A stretch of 64,000 nt of DNA. Origin: Euryodendron excelsum. Taxonomy: Eukaryota > Streptophyta > Magnoliopsida > Ericales > Pentaphylacaceae. The stretch covers positions 38,086,501-38,150,500 of the forward strand of contig CM065388.1 in NCBI GenBank assembly GCA_033060915.1, in the 5' to 3' direction. The translations under genes were made by a program, and so were the position numbers. The notes under the pieces were generated by a model. It ran no database searches. It was not told the origin of the DNA and was given only the letters and a program-made list of their open reading frames with translations. This document shows, in pieces, positions 43,366-56,283 of this stretch (positions are counted from its first letter, which is position 1; every line of letters begins with the position of its first letter).

Positions 43366-45376
43366 GGTATGTTCTCCTATCTCTCTTATTATTTGCATTG
43401 CATGTTTGACATATATTCGTTGGCTGCACTTCCCGGATTGAAGAACCCACAGTAATGAAGCAATAAAATTGGTCTTTTCTTGGCTTTGTTAGAAACAAAC
43501 TCAATGTCATGTCTAATGAATACGTTCAATACCAATCTTTGGTCGGTATGTACATATGAAAATGCAATTGCTTGAAGTTAAATGGCTAGCTGAATAGTCT
43601 AGTTTATACAAACTTCAAAAGTGTAAAAGTTTGGTATGTACATACTCTGGAAATGTCTGTTTTAACTGTTGCTGCTTATTTTATTTGGTAGCTCACTTAT
43701 TAGCCTGCCCTATTCCTTTAGTGGCAACCCCCCCAATCTATTTCTATTTGGTGTTGGAATTTGGATTATCTGCTCACATCTGCTGGAGCCAAAAAATGGG
43801 AAAAAAAAAAAAAACAGAGTATTATATATAACTGAATAGACAAGGTGAGTGAGTGGCTTCACTGTATCTAAGGGGCTGATTGCAATGTTAAAAAGTTAAA
43901 AAAATGTTGTTGGCAGCAGTGTCTCTTGTTTATACATACTTTAAAAGTGTAAAGCACTATTCAAAGTGTTCCATATGGCCAAAAACTACATATTCTCTAT
44001 GGTAACAACGATGTCAACAAATAACTTGTGGCTATGATACTTGAAAAGTGGAAACCCTCAAGTTCAGGCTTGTTCTTTTCTTTTCACTATCAACATAAAT
44101 ACACCAAAATCAAAGGCTTTAGAAAACAAACTCAACAAAACCTCAACATATTTTCACATAATCTTACCAAAATCTCAACATATTTTGGCAAAACATTGTG
44201 TTTTGTGATCATATCAAGGTGAGTGGTTGGCTTTATTAGGAAAATAACAGAAACAACCTGGCAAAGAGACTAAAGCATGGATGAGACATTTAGGTGGGAG
44301 ATAGAAAGGTAAAAGGGTGAATGAAAAATGATCTTAGTCGTTAAAATGTTTTCAAATTACTCAGCCTTTGGATACAATTGTAAGAGAGAGACATTTTCAA
44401 TATCCACGATGCGTTTTATTAGATAGATGTCACGTAGGACAAATGTCCCATCGAAAATAAAAAAAATATTATGTTTTTTATTATATAGATATGCAAGACT
44501 ATATCTTTAATTTTTCTCTAAACATTTAATTTACTATATAAAAGTGACTAATCTATTCACATTATTCAAACAAAACATGAGAGGATTTTATTAATAATTA
44601 AGACTAAAAACGTGACACAATTCTTTTTACATAGCACGTTACATGGATTATCCTAATAAACTATACCATGTGCAAAGCATGTGCTCCACTAGTAGTCCCA
44701 ATAAAACTAAGAGTATTATCTTATGAAAAATAGAAAATTTAAAATGACAAAAAAATAGTAGGACAATGTTTCTTGTACTAAACTAGTAGAAGAAATTTTT
44801 TTTTTTTTTCCTAACATTGTTTATGATATTTCTTTCATGCATGCATACATACATACATACACACATATTTATATTTTGGTTACCTCATGCTTGCATGAGT
44901 TAATTGAAGTATAAGCTTATAACCTTAGACCCGTTCAAGAATCCTCATCAGAGTTTGTGGATTCGGCTTTGATAAGATGGTTCTTGAATTGTCCAGTTTC
45001 AAACAGTTTGGGAATGCATAAGTCTATATGGCAGTTAGTGGCTCACCATTTCAAATTGTTTATCTTTGAGGCTTATTCTGTGTGGCAGCTCCTATTGTTC
45101 TCGGCGTACATACTGGATGTGGTGTATATCAATACACTTTATCTGCGTCGTGTACGTGGAGACCTGCGGGGAGATGCTGCCGAATTTTCCTTGGAGATGG
45201 ACGAAGTGGTTTGAGTTGCTTTATTCCATATAGACTGTGTATTCCTGAATGAGATAGGACCACTTACTTTTTAGAGTGGAGTTGGATGGATAGGTTTCAT
45301 GATGCATGAGCATTTTAAATAGATTATTTTTTAGTTGTTGTGGTGGATAAGTAATGTTGTTGATGTCGGTATGTGC
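43366..45376 (+). other. Probable leader intron of the CACTA transposase
   Basis: About 2 kb without recognised coding sequence, bounded by a plausible donor (GTATGT, 43366) and acceptor (TGTGCAG, ending about 45379). Contains a (CATA)n tract near 44840. The frame 44957-45214 shows no known domain. Confidence 0.4.
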
Positions 45377-45382
45377 AGAAGT

Positions 45383-48097
45383 ATGGACAAGAGTTGGATT
45401 GATTTAGGCGATAGGCTATCACCGGAATATATTAATGGGATCGATGAATTCTTGTCATTTGCATACGCCGGCCGGGATGAAACTTCTGTCATATGGTGTC
45501 CGTGTAGGAGGTGTTTAAACCGATATCATAACCCACGAGATGTTGTGCGTAACCATCTTTTAAAGAGTGGGATGTACAGAAATTACAAAAATTGGACAAG
45601 TCATGGGGAAACCCGTCGTCCTTTGCAGTCTCACGGGGAAAATGAAGTGCTAGTGGAACCTGACAGTGGTGCTGACATTAGGGATGACATGATTGGAATG
45701 ATACAAGAGGCTATTCCATATGTTGGCACAACTTCTGAGAATGAACAAGAGAAGATAGGTGCAAATCAAGAAACAACTGATTTTTTTAAACTTTTGGAAG
45801 AAGCACAAACTGAATTGTATCCGGGTTGTCAGAAATTTACCAAATTGTCTTTCATTGTTCGGCTTTTGCATATGAAGGTACTAAATGGTCGGACCGACAA
45901 GTTGATTGATATGTTACTTGAGTTATTGTGTGAGGCTTTCCCTGAAGGAGTCAATCTTTCGAAGAACTACTATGAAGCTCGCAAGATAACTGAAAATTTG
46001 GGGTTCACTTATGAGACTTGGGATGCATGCCCTAACAATTGTATGTTATTTAGAAATGAGGATGCTAATCTTAGTCAGTGTGTCATATGTGGCAGTTCTA
46101 GATGGAAAGACTGTGATGAAACTGTACTCTCCAAAGATAAGAAGAAACCTGCAAAACAAATGAGGTATTTTCCCCTGAAGCCAAGGTTACAGAGATTGTT
46201 TATGTCGTCACAAACGTCCAAGGCAATGAGATGGCATGCGGAGGAAAGAGTGAATGACGGGATCTTAAGGCATCCTGTTGACTCACCGGCATGGAAACAT
46301 TTTGATCAGCAGAATCCAGAATTTGCCAGTGATCCCTGCAGTGTAAGGCTTGGGCTTGCCTCAGATGGATTCAACCCATTCAGGTCAATGAACATAGTCC
46401 ACAGTACTTGGCCTGTAGTGTTGATTCCATACAACTTACCGCCTTGGATGTGCATGAAGCAACCATTTCTGATCTTGTCTGTACTTATTGATGGCCCAAA
46501 ATCCCCCGGTGACAAGATCGATGTGTATTTGCAACCGTTGATTGAGGAGTTGATTGAGTTGTGGAATGAAGGTGTAGCCACGTTTGATGCATCGACGAAA
46601 GAAATGTTTCAATTGCCTGCATGTTTGTTGTGGATAATAACTGACTTCCCTGCATATGCCATGTTGTTAGGATGGAGTACGAAAGGTAGATTTGCTTGCC
46701 CCTGCTGCAATAAGGAAACTAATTCCTTATGGTTGAAACATGGTAAAAAATTTACCTACAGGGGTCATCGTCGGTTCTTACCTGACGGTCACAAATTCCG
46801 AAAGGATAAAGTTTCTTTTGATGGCACCTCGGAGATAAAAGGCAAGCCTACAGTGTTATCTGGATCAGATCTATTGCTTCAGTTAGAGTCAGAAGGAATT
46901 TTAACTCAATACAAGAGGGATGACCTGATAGAAAGACATAGAAGATTACAAGAAAATGACAATCCTGGACCTCAAAATCATAATTGGAAGAAGAAAAGTA
47001 TATTCTATGAGTTGCCATACTGGAGACACAATTTGATCAGACACAATCTCAATGTAATGCATATAGAGAAGAATGTCTGTGACAATGTATTGTGGACTAT
47101 ACTGGGAGTTGTGGGGAAGTCCAAGGACAATGCAAGTGCTAGGCGTGATCTAGAGCTTATGAAACTTAGAAAAGCATTGCACCCGCAGAATAAAGGGAAT
47201 AATAAAGTCTACCTACCACCTGTACAGTTTACAATGTCTAAGGAAGAGAAAGACTTGTTCTTGAAAGTTCTGAAGGATGTTAGAGTGCCGGATGGGTATG
47301 CATCCAATATATCCCGTCATGTCCGTTTACAAGATAGGACCATTTGGGGTTTAAAGAGTCACGATAATCATGTCATGATCCAACAATTTATTCTTTTGGC
47401 TCTACGGAATACATTACCGAATAAGGTTGTTCAACCATTGATTGAATTGAGCAACTTCTTCAGACAACTATGCTCCAAGGTGAACTGTGCAACTGAGTTA
47501 CAATATATTCAGGAACGTATAGCAGTAACACTTTGTCATCTTGAGAAAATCTTCCCTCCCTCGTTCTTCGATGTAATGCAGCACTTACCCATACATTTAG
47601 CAGAAGAAGCATTGGTAGTTGGACCAGTGCAATATCGATGGATGTACTCATTTGAGAGGTATCTTCTGACATTAAAAGAGTATGTCCGTAATCGAGCTTG
47701 CCCTGAGGGTTCAATAGCTAAAGGTTATGTGATGGAGGAGTGTATGAATTATTGTGCACAATATCTACATGATGTCGAAACAAAATCCCATCGGCCAGTG
47801 CGAAACATCGATGGTCCAGAGGGGAAAGGCTTGCAATATACTATTGACCTCAATTCAAAGATGCAGATTCATCGTTATGTCTTGTCCAACACAAAATCAG
47901 TTGAACCATTTAGAAAGTAAGTTATTTAATTAACACTTTTCATTATATTTTTATTAGTCTTTGTACATTATATGTTGATATCTCTCAAATTACACAGCTT
48001 GCACCTTGCTTCCATTAAACAAAAAAGGCCTGGCGCAGACGCTCGCCAGATCCAACACGAGCATTTTGAAACATTCCACACTTGGTTCAAAGAACAT
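45383..48097 (+). CDS. CACTA TNP2-type transposase, 3'-truncated
   Basis: Transposase that would cut and paste the CACTA element. The ATG at 45383 begins MDKSWIDLGDRLSPEYINGI, the usual N-terminus of the transposase-associated domain (about 1-75, with CPCRRCLNRYHN). The TNP2 core follows at about 195-480 (NCMLFRNEDANLSQCVICG, PLKPRLQRLF, LGLASDGFNPF, WPVVLIPYNLPPWMCMKQ, GRFACPCCN). The DUF4218-like region lies at about 700-830 (IHLAEEALVVGPVQYRWMY, CPEGSIAKGYVMEECMNY). Exon one runs to 47916 without a stop. A GT-AG intron (47917-47997) joins a second exon, 47998-48097 (RPGADARQIQHEHFETFHTW). The next donor is GTACGT at 48098, and no further exon is present. The open core suggests recent activity, but the truncation makes this copy unable to encode a full protein. 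Confidence 0.9.
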
Positions 48098-48102
48098 GTA
48101 CG

Positions 48103-48850
48103 TACTTATTATTATACGATATAAATGCTATAATTGCCTCCAGGTTTGGAATGAACTACTCTCTAGTCGGCCAGTGATCTTCTGCACTAAACTCACCGGT
48201 GTGATGGGGGCCAAATGCCCTCCGGTGTTCAAGTCAAATTCAAAGAGATTCAAATGTTGGAGGGAGAGAGAGATGTGTTAGCGTTTGTGTGTTTTTTGTA
48301 CCTTCGAACGGGTGAGTTTTCCCCTTCTATGTTTGCATGGGGGTAGTAGGTGGCTTCTCCACGTGGCGGCCTGTAATTGGAGGGTCAGAGCGGTATCAGA
48401 ATACTCGAGAGGACCATCTTTACACTCTAGAGTAGCGTGTGTCAGAGCGGAGAAGATGACTACCTCCTGCTACACGCGAGGTCCTGAAGCATGTTATCAT
48501 GATTAGGTTGTTAATGATGGCCCCCACTAGCGTGGCAGGTGAGGAGGAATGGTCGGCACCGTCCCACAAGGTCTGCTCGGATATGGCCTGCTCGGTCACG
48601 CTCGTGCTCGGTATGGCCTGCTCGATTTTGCTCAACTATGGTCTACTCAGTCTTGCTCAGCTATGGTCGGGCTCGGCATGGTTTGCTTCAGCCATGCTAG
48701 AGTCAATTGGAGCTCTCAGGGTTGAACTCCATTGTCTTCTTGTTTGACATGTACATTAGGTGTCAGATCCTCGATATGAGCGGCAATCAATCCATTGTTG
48801 GAGGTCTTGATCAGTCATTGCCAGATCAACCCCCATCACTACTTATTATT
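48103..48850 (-). repeat. Diverged LTR related to the Tat element at 1267-11691
   Basis: From about 48134 the + strand follows the LTR at 11112-11691: GTCGGCCAGTGATCTTCTGC, CTCCGGTGTTCAAGT, TTTCCCCTTCTATGTTTGC, GTAGTAGGTGG, AGCGTGTGTCAGAGCGG. After about 48430 it diverges into repeated CTGCTCGG words. The outer ends are unclear. The 11-bp direct repeat TACTTATTATT lies at 48103-48113 and 48840-48850 and may bound the insertion, although LTR elements normally duplicate only 4-6 bp. Confidence 0.7.
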
Positions 48851-49499
48851 TAGGGTGTCATTAGATCATCAGATGTACATTAGTCTAGAAAATACCATGA
48901 TACGTAACTCGGTTGGATATGGACAGCAGATTAATTATACAATTTATTTTTAGTGTTTGTTTTAAGGGCTATATATATTAAATGATAAAGGTTTTGTGTC
49001 CATCTTCATCACCACTTTTGTTGTTCTTATTTGGGTGAATATATATGTATATGTATATATATATTAATATAGGTTTTAATATCTTAGAGTAAATATGGCA
49101 GGAAGCAGATTTATGCATATGGTTGACTTGAGCGAGTAGTACACATGGCGAAGAACAAAACCCCGAGTGCCCGTATTTTGAAAGTTTTTGTTTGTCTGCA
49201 ACTGTTGGCCAGAACTATTTTGACTTACTCCAAGCTATTATTATTGTATGTATAGCAGGGTGAACAGCGAGTCAGAAATAATACGCAGATAAAGTTAAAA
49301 AGTCAAAAAATAAAAATAAAATCATCAATGAGTTGGCTAACTAGGTCTTGTACTGTTTGGAGACAGGATAGGAGGCAGGGCAAATTCCTACCCAGTACAG
49401 TAGGCTACAACTCCATTCCACTCTACTCAAGTAATAGAGTGAATCCTAAATAAATTTGATCCTAAAAGTGAACCTAAATAGCATGTAGACTTGATATGG
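48851..49499. other. Unassigned AT-rich stretch
   Basis: No coding sequence recognised and no continuation of the CACTA transposase. A TA/TG microsatellite lies near 49030-49060. Confidence 0.35.
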
Positions 49500-50520
49500 A
49501 ACAAAAGTAAGTATCCCTTAATTGGATAAGGCCCAAATTGGCCGAGCACGAACAACTTGACCAGCCAATCGAGCTTGGGAGGCACCACCCTCTCGAAAGT
49601 CAATCCCTGGAGTTATGTCTTCTCATTTGCCTTGATATCTTGCCACGTGCTCTAATGCCTGAGCAAATGATCGCTTAATTATAATTCTCGTGATCATTTA
49701 CTCTCAAATAACAATACATAAAAGGAGGTACACATTCAACCCTCACTGAAAAAATCAGCCTTCATTCTTCAATATACTAATTCTCTTACTTGCATCAGAG
49801 ACGTTTTGGCATCGGAGAAGTAGCAGATTTGAGCCATTTGGCAGTGGGAATGCGGCAATTGGTCGCTCTGTGTTCATGATACTGAGGTGCATGGGGTTCC
49901 TCAAAGGTACAAAATGATATGTTGAAGAATGAATGAATGAGCTGACCACCTTATGAGCCTACTTCTAATCGTGCATGAAAAAACTTAGCTTTCCCACTCC
50001 GGTTGTGCCCTAGCTAGCACCAACACCCACCACTTGATTTATCAGAATAACGATTTGAAGAAGATGATAGATAAAGATTCAATCACTATGATGAGGTCGA
50101 AAGCTGAGCAGGAAATAGGCAACAACGATCCTTGGAGCGAGACGTATAGGCAATCTCACAAGGAGTGGGAAAGAAGACAAAAGTGTCAATTCTCTAAGAC
50201 GAACAAATCTTGAAGATGAAGGCTAAATTAAGGGCGTGATGGAACTTATAAAATCAGAAACTCCAACTATGGTGGAAGACTTTGTCTAAAAGACTGACCT
50301 ACCCTTCACTCAAGAAGCGATGGAGAAGCCCTCCCCTCACAATTTAAATGCCTCATCTTGAGACTTTCAATAGGATGAAGGATCCTCTAGAGCATCTAGA
50401 GACATATATAAGGCGTTGATGCATTTACAAATTCTCCCTAGGAGATCATGTGTCGAGCATTACCTACCAATCTCAAGGCATAAGCTCAAGTTTGGTATAA
50501 TAAACTTAAGCTTCGAGCAT
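49500..50520 (+). pseudogene. Second Tat-type relic: LTR end, primer site and gag fragment
   Basis: 49500-49835 looks like the 3' part of a Tat LTR, with ACATAAAAGGAGGTACA as a TATA region. TTTGGC...AGTGGGAAT at 49837-49853 resembles a primer site of the TGGCGCCGTCTGTGGGAAT type with an internal deletion. From about 50330 the + strand encodes, with stops, PLEHLE(T), EIMCRAFPTNLKA and QVWYNKLKL, the same gag region as on the minus strand at 10281-10703. It has several stops and is broken off by the LINE fragment. Confidence 0.65.
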
Positions 50521-50524
50521 GGGA

Positions 50525-51830
50525 TTTGCTGCAAAAGTTGAAAATCTCTGTCTTCCTAAATCAATGGGGGGAGTTTGGGATGCTAGATTTGGAATTTTTA
50601 ACTAGGTCTTGCTTGCTAAAGTTGCTTGGAGATTGCTCAAAGCACCTTCCTCTTTGATGGCTCATGTTCTTCTTGGTAAATACTGTCATGGCAAGAATTT
50701 TTTGGAGCTTCGTCATGAGCTAATAGTAAATAGGGTTGGAGAAGTATTCTTCGGAGACGGGTTTTGCTTTTAAAAGGGATAAATTGGTCTATTGGAACTG
50801 GGTCTGGAATTAATATTTTACATTCGTAGTGAATACCTCTTAATTCTATTCCATATAAAGCTCAAGCTGTGGACCCTTGGCTCTTGGATTTGACTGTTGA
50901 CCATTTGATTGATTCCAAATTGTTTCCAGAGCTTGTCCAAAAAGCACATCTCTACTATGTATGTCCAAGTGGGTCCCTAGGGAGGATCAATTGGTGCTTT
51001 ACTGTTAAGTCGGCATATTTCTTAGCTTTATTTGGAGGCATGCAAGTCATTCCTAATGCTCTGCAATGTTTATAGAATAAATTATGCTCCCTCAAGTTAA
51101 TCCCTAAGATTGAGCTTTTCTTGTGGAAGGTTTTTCATGGCATTCTTCTAGTAGATGTTGCCCTGCTTCATTGAAGGATTGCAGTTTCTTCGCGATGTCA
51201 GCAATGTGGGACAACTTTGGAAACAAGTAAGCATCATTATGTCGATTGCCCGCTGTCACAGTATGTGTGATGGGGATCTCAATAGGCGTTGGATTTTTCT
51301 GCTAAGTGTCCAATTAGTTTTAATGATTGATTCTTGGAGTGGATCACGCGTGCCCCTGATGATCTTGTGATTCTGGAATCAGTTGCTATTTTGTGGGCTA
51401 TCTAGTTGTAACACAACGGTGATTACTTTGGGCAGGAGTTTCCCTCCCCTGAGGAAACCATTAAGCTTTCCTCTATATGTTTTGCTTTCTAGGGTTCAGT
51501 CTTTGAGCACCCAGGGTGGGTCGCCTAGTACTAGCGTTGTTAGCCAGTCTAGCTCTAATTCTAATGGTTTCTTTTTTTCTCAGTGTTGGTGTTTTAGCTG
51601 AACCACAGATTCGTATTTGCATGGATAGGGCTTGGAAGCGAGAGACTCTTCGTGGAGCTGCAGCTTTTGTGGCTTATGATAAGGATGGGAGATGTTTGGC
51701 TAGGGACACTATCCAGTTCTTTGCATTGTCTCATTCGTGGCTGAGGCAAAGTGTTATGAGCAGGCAGATCGGGCACATCCATAGTGTTAATCCCATGACC
51801 TGCCATGAGAACACTAAGCAAAATAGCCTG
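50525..51830 (+). pseudogene. LINE reverse transcriptase C-terminus and RNase H-like tail
   Basis: Fragments in order: LCLPKSMGGVWDARFGIFN, VLLAKVAWRLLKAPSSLMAH, a region near 50770 typical of the WR..IG.G segment, then PWLLDLTVDH, a zinc-binding-like segment (INWCFTVKSAYFLALF) and an RNase H-like tail (GAAAFVAYDKDGRCLA). This order is that of plant non-LTR ORF2. Frames change repeatedly and stops are frequent. No poly-A tail or target duplication was identified. Confidence 0.75.
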
Positions 51831-52191
51831 TGAGGTGACTAAACTCCAAGCCTAGTCCCACCAACTCAAACACTGAGGCAACTAAAGTGCGCTTGGCCAA
51901 GATCAATAGTGCAGCTTGCGGGCACAATTATGCATCCAAAAGGTCCCACACTCTATAAGTAGCATCATCCTTAGATGCTCAAGCTCCAACCCAAGCTTGT
52001 GTGCACCAACATTGGATCATGCCCGCGCACATGCTAGAAGCATTGTGCCACAAGACACCCCCAAAGCTCCGTAGCCCAAGCTTGCATCATCCGTCATGGC
52101 ATGCAATACGCTAAGCTATAGGCCAAGCGCACTGTAGGTAACTGTTACGTGAACAACGCTATCTGAGTAGTCCCACAAACTCTAGCATCCT
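51831..52191. other. Unassigned sequence flanking the hAT element
   Basis: C/A-rich non-coding DNA (CAAGC, CCAAG words) that seems to resume after the hAT element at about 58257. I do not recognise it. Confidence 0.35.
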
Positions 52192-52517
52192 CAGTGGCAG
52201 AACCAGGAAAGATATCCAAGGGGGGAACCATTAAGAGTAACAATTAAAAAAAATCATTATCAATAATAAGAACACAATGTAAATTTTTTGAGCCAAGAGT
52301 AAACACACAACTAAATATATTCATTGATAAGTTTCTAATATATACATCTACAATTGACCACGACGAGTCTTCATCTTTTGAAAGCTTTGCATCATAGGGT
52401 CATTATCAATGCAATCAAAAATGTCTTTCTCTATATATACTATCAAGCTATTTTTCATTCATTCATCACCCATTCTATTCTGTAACCAATTCTTCATAAT
52501 ATTCATAGCTGAAAATA

Positions 52518-52968
52518 TCATAATTATCATAATCAAGCCGGACTGACCGATTCAACCGGTTGAACCGAGAACAGACCCTAAACTGGTACGGTTCAATTAA
52601 TTTACCAGAAATGCTTGTGAATCGGATTGAACCGAATAATCGGCCAGTTTTTTAAAAAATTGGTGAACCAACCGGTTGGTTCAACCGAAAAACCGTTGAC
52701 CAACTTTGACTTTTTAACCCTCTTTTAAAATTTGATGTATTTGTAGCTCCTAAGAGTTGAATTTGGGAACTAAATATAGAATTAAGCAACAATTACCACT
52801 ACTCCACTTGATTCATTGTGTTTTACTTTGCAATATAAATTACATTTAAGGTTATATATATATTTAATTTATAAATTAAATAAATTTAATTTATAACACT
52901 GGTTGAACCAATGAATCATGAACCAGTAGCCTCACGTGTTTGATGCCCGATTCGATTTTGATAACTAT
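52518..52968. repeat. MITE inserted in the hAT dimerisation domain
   Basis: TGAAAATA flanks it on both sides (52510-52517 and 52969-52976), an 8-bp target duplication. The ends are imperfect inverted repeats (TAATTATCATAATCAAGCCGG and, reversed, TAGTTATCAAAATCGAATCG). The interior is rich in AACCGGTT-type words. The hAT frame continues on either side, which confirms the insertion. Confidence 0.85.
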
Positions 52969-53142
52969 TGAAAATACCCTCTCAACAATAGTAGTTGCAA
53001 CCGACAATATTAATACCAAAGTCAAAAGCAAGTAAACTGATGGATAAACTTTGTCTATTCCCGTCTCTACCATTTTTTTTAACAAGATCACTAATTTCGT
53101 TCAATCTTCAAAAGTCATTACTAGAGCGCATGTCAATAATAT

Positions 53143-55200
53143 TGTTAGCCTCATGGTTTCCCTAAAGTTAATTTTATATATTGTGTTTTGATGATTAAAC
53201 TTAAATATTTTTTATTTTCTATAATCTTAGATTTATATATTGCTAAATATATTTGCAAGATTGCGTTTTCTCTAAAGTGTGATCGATTATGAATCAATGC
53301 AAAAAATATATGGGAAGATATCAAGCATTGAGGTCAAGGAGTAAAGAAGGAAATATTCTAATAAAGGAATAATTACAAGATCTAATTATTCTTCTAGGAG
53401 CTTCAAAAGTCAATGACACTATATCCACTACACGACTACTATGAAGTTGGGAAACTATTCTTATGAAAGGTGTATGTGAATGGAAGTAAGGAAGGAAAGT
53501 ATGTAATATCAATGCTATGGATTTTTAGAAGCTATACACAAAAGGAAAGTCATATGTTCTTGAAGACATTTATAGTACAAGAATTTAAAGAAGGAAAATC
53601 CAGCTTTGGAAGTCCTTTCGGTCCAAGTTTGCCAATTGAAAAAAGAATCAGATTATTGATGATATTCTATTAAAGACATTAAAGTTTTGCAAGTGAAGGA
53701 AATAATCCAATATAATGATGCAGATCTTCTAAAGGCATTCTCGGTCAAAGGCTATAAAGAAGGGAAGATTTCAAGCCAAGATATATTCATCTTCAAATAT
53801 ATTTCCTATTCATGGAAGCTAGATATGAAAGGACCAAAGACATGATTTGAAGAATATATGTTGAAGATGATTTTCAGTCAAAGGACTCAAACAAGGAAAG
53901 ATATTATGTTAAGAAAGATTTGGCTTCAAAGATTCATGGAAACCAAATCTATAAGAGTCAAAAGACAGAATAATATATTGAAGTCATCAAAGATATTTTT
54001 GAGTTGTATCTACAAGGAAGGAAAGTCAGCAGCTGTCCATTGATGATTCAAATTCAAAAATTCAAATCTCAGTCAAAAACCAAGATGGAATTCGCAAGCT
54101 TCATAGCTGGTTCAAGTTTGTTTTGAAAAGAAGCTTTAACATGGCAATATTCTATCTCCAACGGCTAAGAGCCTTCAAAGATCATGGATGCAAGTTTTGA
54201 AAAGAAGATCAAATTTGAGTGATTCTCTCTAACGGCTAGAAGACCCAAGTCTTCTTACATATATACACTCATGGCTAGAATAAAATAACAACCAAGCTAC
54301 CAAAGGTGAAATCATATTCTCTTGAAACCTTTGTGTTCTTGAGCCATCGAATTCTAAAGTTATATCTTTTGTATTCTCCATTCTTCATCGGTATATCCAT
54401 TATGTGACAGAATCCATTGTAAAGCAAGAGTGGTTGTACTCTTATTCTTTCTTCATTGTAAAAGAGGGACTAGCTAGGTGAAATAGCTAGCGGTTTGGGT
54501 GTGACTAGTACGTGAGATTAAACTAGTTGGAGTCCTAAAAACACTTGTTAGGTTTGAGCTAGCACCTGGGTTAAAAAGCTAGTTTGGAAGTGTGTAATTA
54601 GTTGTCAGGTGTACTAGTGCCGAAAAAACTAGTGGCTATATTCTAAATTTGGATATAGTGGAGACAAAATCTCAAGGAATGAGCTCTAGGGAGTGGATAT
54701 ATGCCAAGGGAGTTAGCGCAGAACTATTATAAAATCTTGTGTCTTCTCTCTGTTATTTTCTTTATCTTTTATGCTTGGTATGCTCTATATTATTGCTTGA
54801 TATCTCTAACATTGCTCGGCAAAATCATTACATAAAATTAATTGCTGCAAATCTGTTTGCTGTCAAGTTTTTGAGCTTATGCATTCTCACTTTGAGAATT
54901 CTCTTTTAGGATCTAAAGTAAAATTATCTCTCTAAATTATTGAGCATTCTCATTTAACTGTTTAATCATATTTTCTCTATGGACAATTAAGCATTCTCGT
55001 ATTAGCTTTTGAGTATTCTCGTCTGCTTAATTAAGATTTCTACTCACTGCCCAAATTGAGCTTTCATATTCTGGTTTAGAGCTTGCCCATAATTGTTACA
55101 TAACATTATTGCAATAAGTTATTTTTAAATTTTTAAATACCCAATTCATCTCCCCCCCCCCCCCCCCCCCCCCACCTCTTGGGTTGCTTTCTGGATAACA
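53143..55200. mobile_element. 2.06-kb solo LTR
   Basis: Starts TGTTAGCC and ends GGATAACA, so TGTTA/TAACA form short inverted ends, and AATAT flanks it on both sides (53138-53142 and 55201-55205). The hAT reading frame resumes across it. Near the right end a poly-C tract (about 55152-55173) in the context AATTCATC...ACCTCTTGGG recalls SIRE-type copia LTR ends. No primer site or coding region is present. Short frames at 53470-54043 are not recognised. Confidence 0.88.
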
Positions 55201-56283
55201 AATATAAGTATCAAGTGGATCATAAAGTACCAAGAGCTCTACTAATGAAAATTCTTTTGAATACAATTCGACAAGTCGAACCATCTTTTTCTTGTTAAAG
55301 TTGGAGAATGAGATAGATGGAATCAAACATCCCACACAAAGAAGCAACTCAGTGTTTGACTCGGCAAAACAAGCATTTAGTTCTTGCGTTTGCATATCTA
55401 TGACAGTGTAGAGTAACTTAACCCGATAGTGATGCAATTTTGTCATTTCTTGAGTTTTACACCTCCTACGGCCTCGAGTTATAAGCATGTCATTCATATT
55501 AGGAACATCAATTTCATGTTTTTCATAAAAAAAAAAATTAAAACAACAGCAAGTAAGTCACTCCACCCACTCTCTCTCATCATTTGGAGTCTCCTCTTGG
55601 AGACTTGAACTAAAGTCCTGGCATTTATAATATCTTAATATTTTCTTTGCAATGCCTGTGACAATTCACTTGTAATTCCTAATATTGTTCTCATCAAATG
55701 AAGATTAAATTCGAAGAATATTGAATGCAATAAGACATTTGTTTTAGCACTTTGTTTATTGAGTGCTTTAACAACTTTTGAAGCTTGTTTCTCCCTAAGA
55801 ATATCTTGACATTTACATGATGCCCCAACAACATTCATTACATTGCTAACCAAATTAAAAAGTAAGGCAATTTGATCATGGTTCTCTGCCACCGCCACAA
55901 AAGCTAATTGTTGTTGATGAACAAAGCAGTAAATATAATATGCACATGGATTGTCCTTTAGAACAAGTGCCTTAAGACCATTTAACTCACCCTGCATGTT
56001 ACTAGCTCTGTCATAACCTTACTCACGCAATCTTGAAATACTCAATCCATGCCTACAAAATAGATTTTTCACAGCTTTCTTGAGTGTGAGAGCACTAGTA
56101 TTAGTAACATGTTCAATTCCCAAAAAGTGCTTAATCACGTGCCCTTTTTTATCGACATACTGTATTGCAACTACCATTTTCTCCTTGGCTAATATATCAC
56201 GGGCTTCGTCAATCAAAATAGAGAAAAGTGAATCACCAAGATCTCTAACAATTACATTGATAGTTCAAATGCAGCTACATTTA

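Larger units (their letters stand above)
42619..48113 (+). mobile_element. CACTA (En/Spm) transposon, right end missing
   Basis: The left terminus reads CACTACTAAAAAATGACCC, a canonical CACTA end. It is followed by GCGACGGC-type subterminal repeats (42650-42890), a non-coding leader and a TNP2-class transposase. No inverted terminus (TAGTAGTG) appears downstream. The transposase is cut shortly after its second exon by a Tat-type LTR fragment at about 48113. About 5.5 kb of the element remains. Confidence 0.9.

Noticed and set aside
43137..43441. Pro/Ser/His-rich frames in the CGCCAT-rich leader
   Set aside because: Compositional artefacts of hexanucleotide repeats within the CACTA leader.
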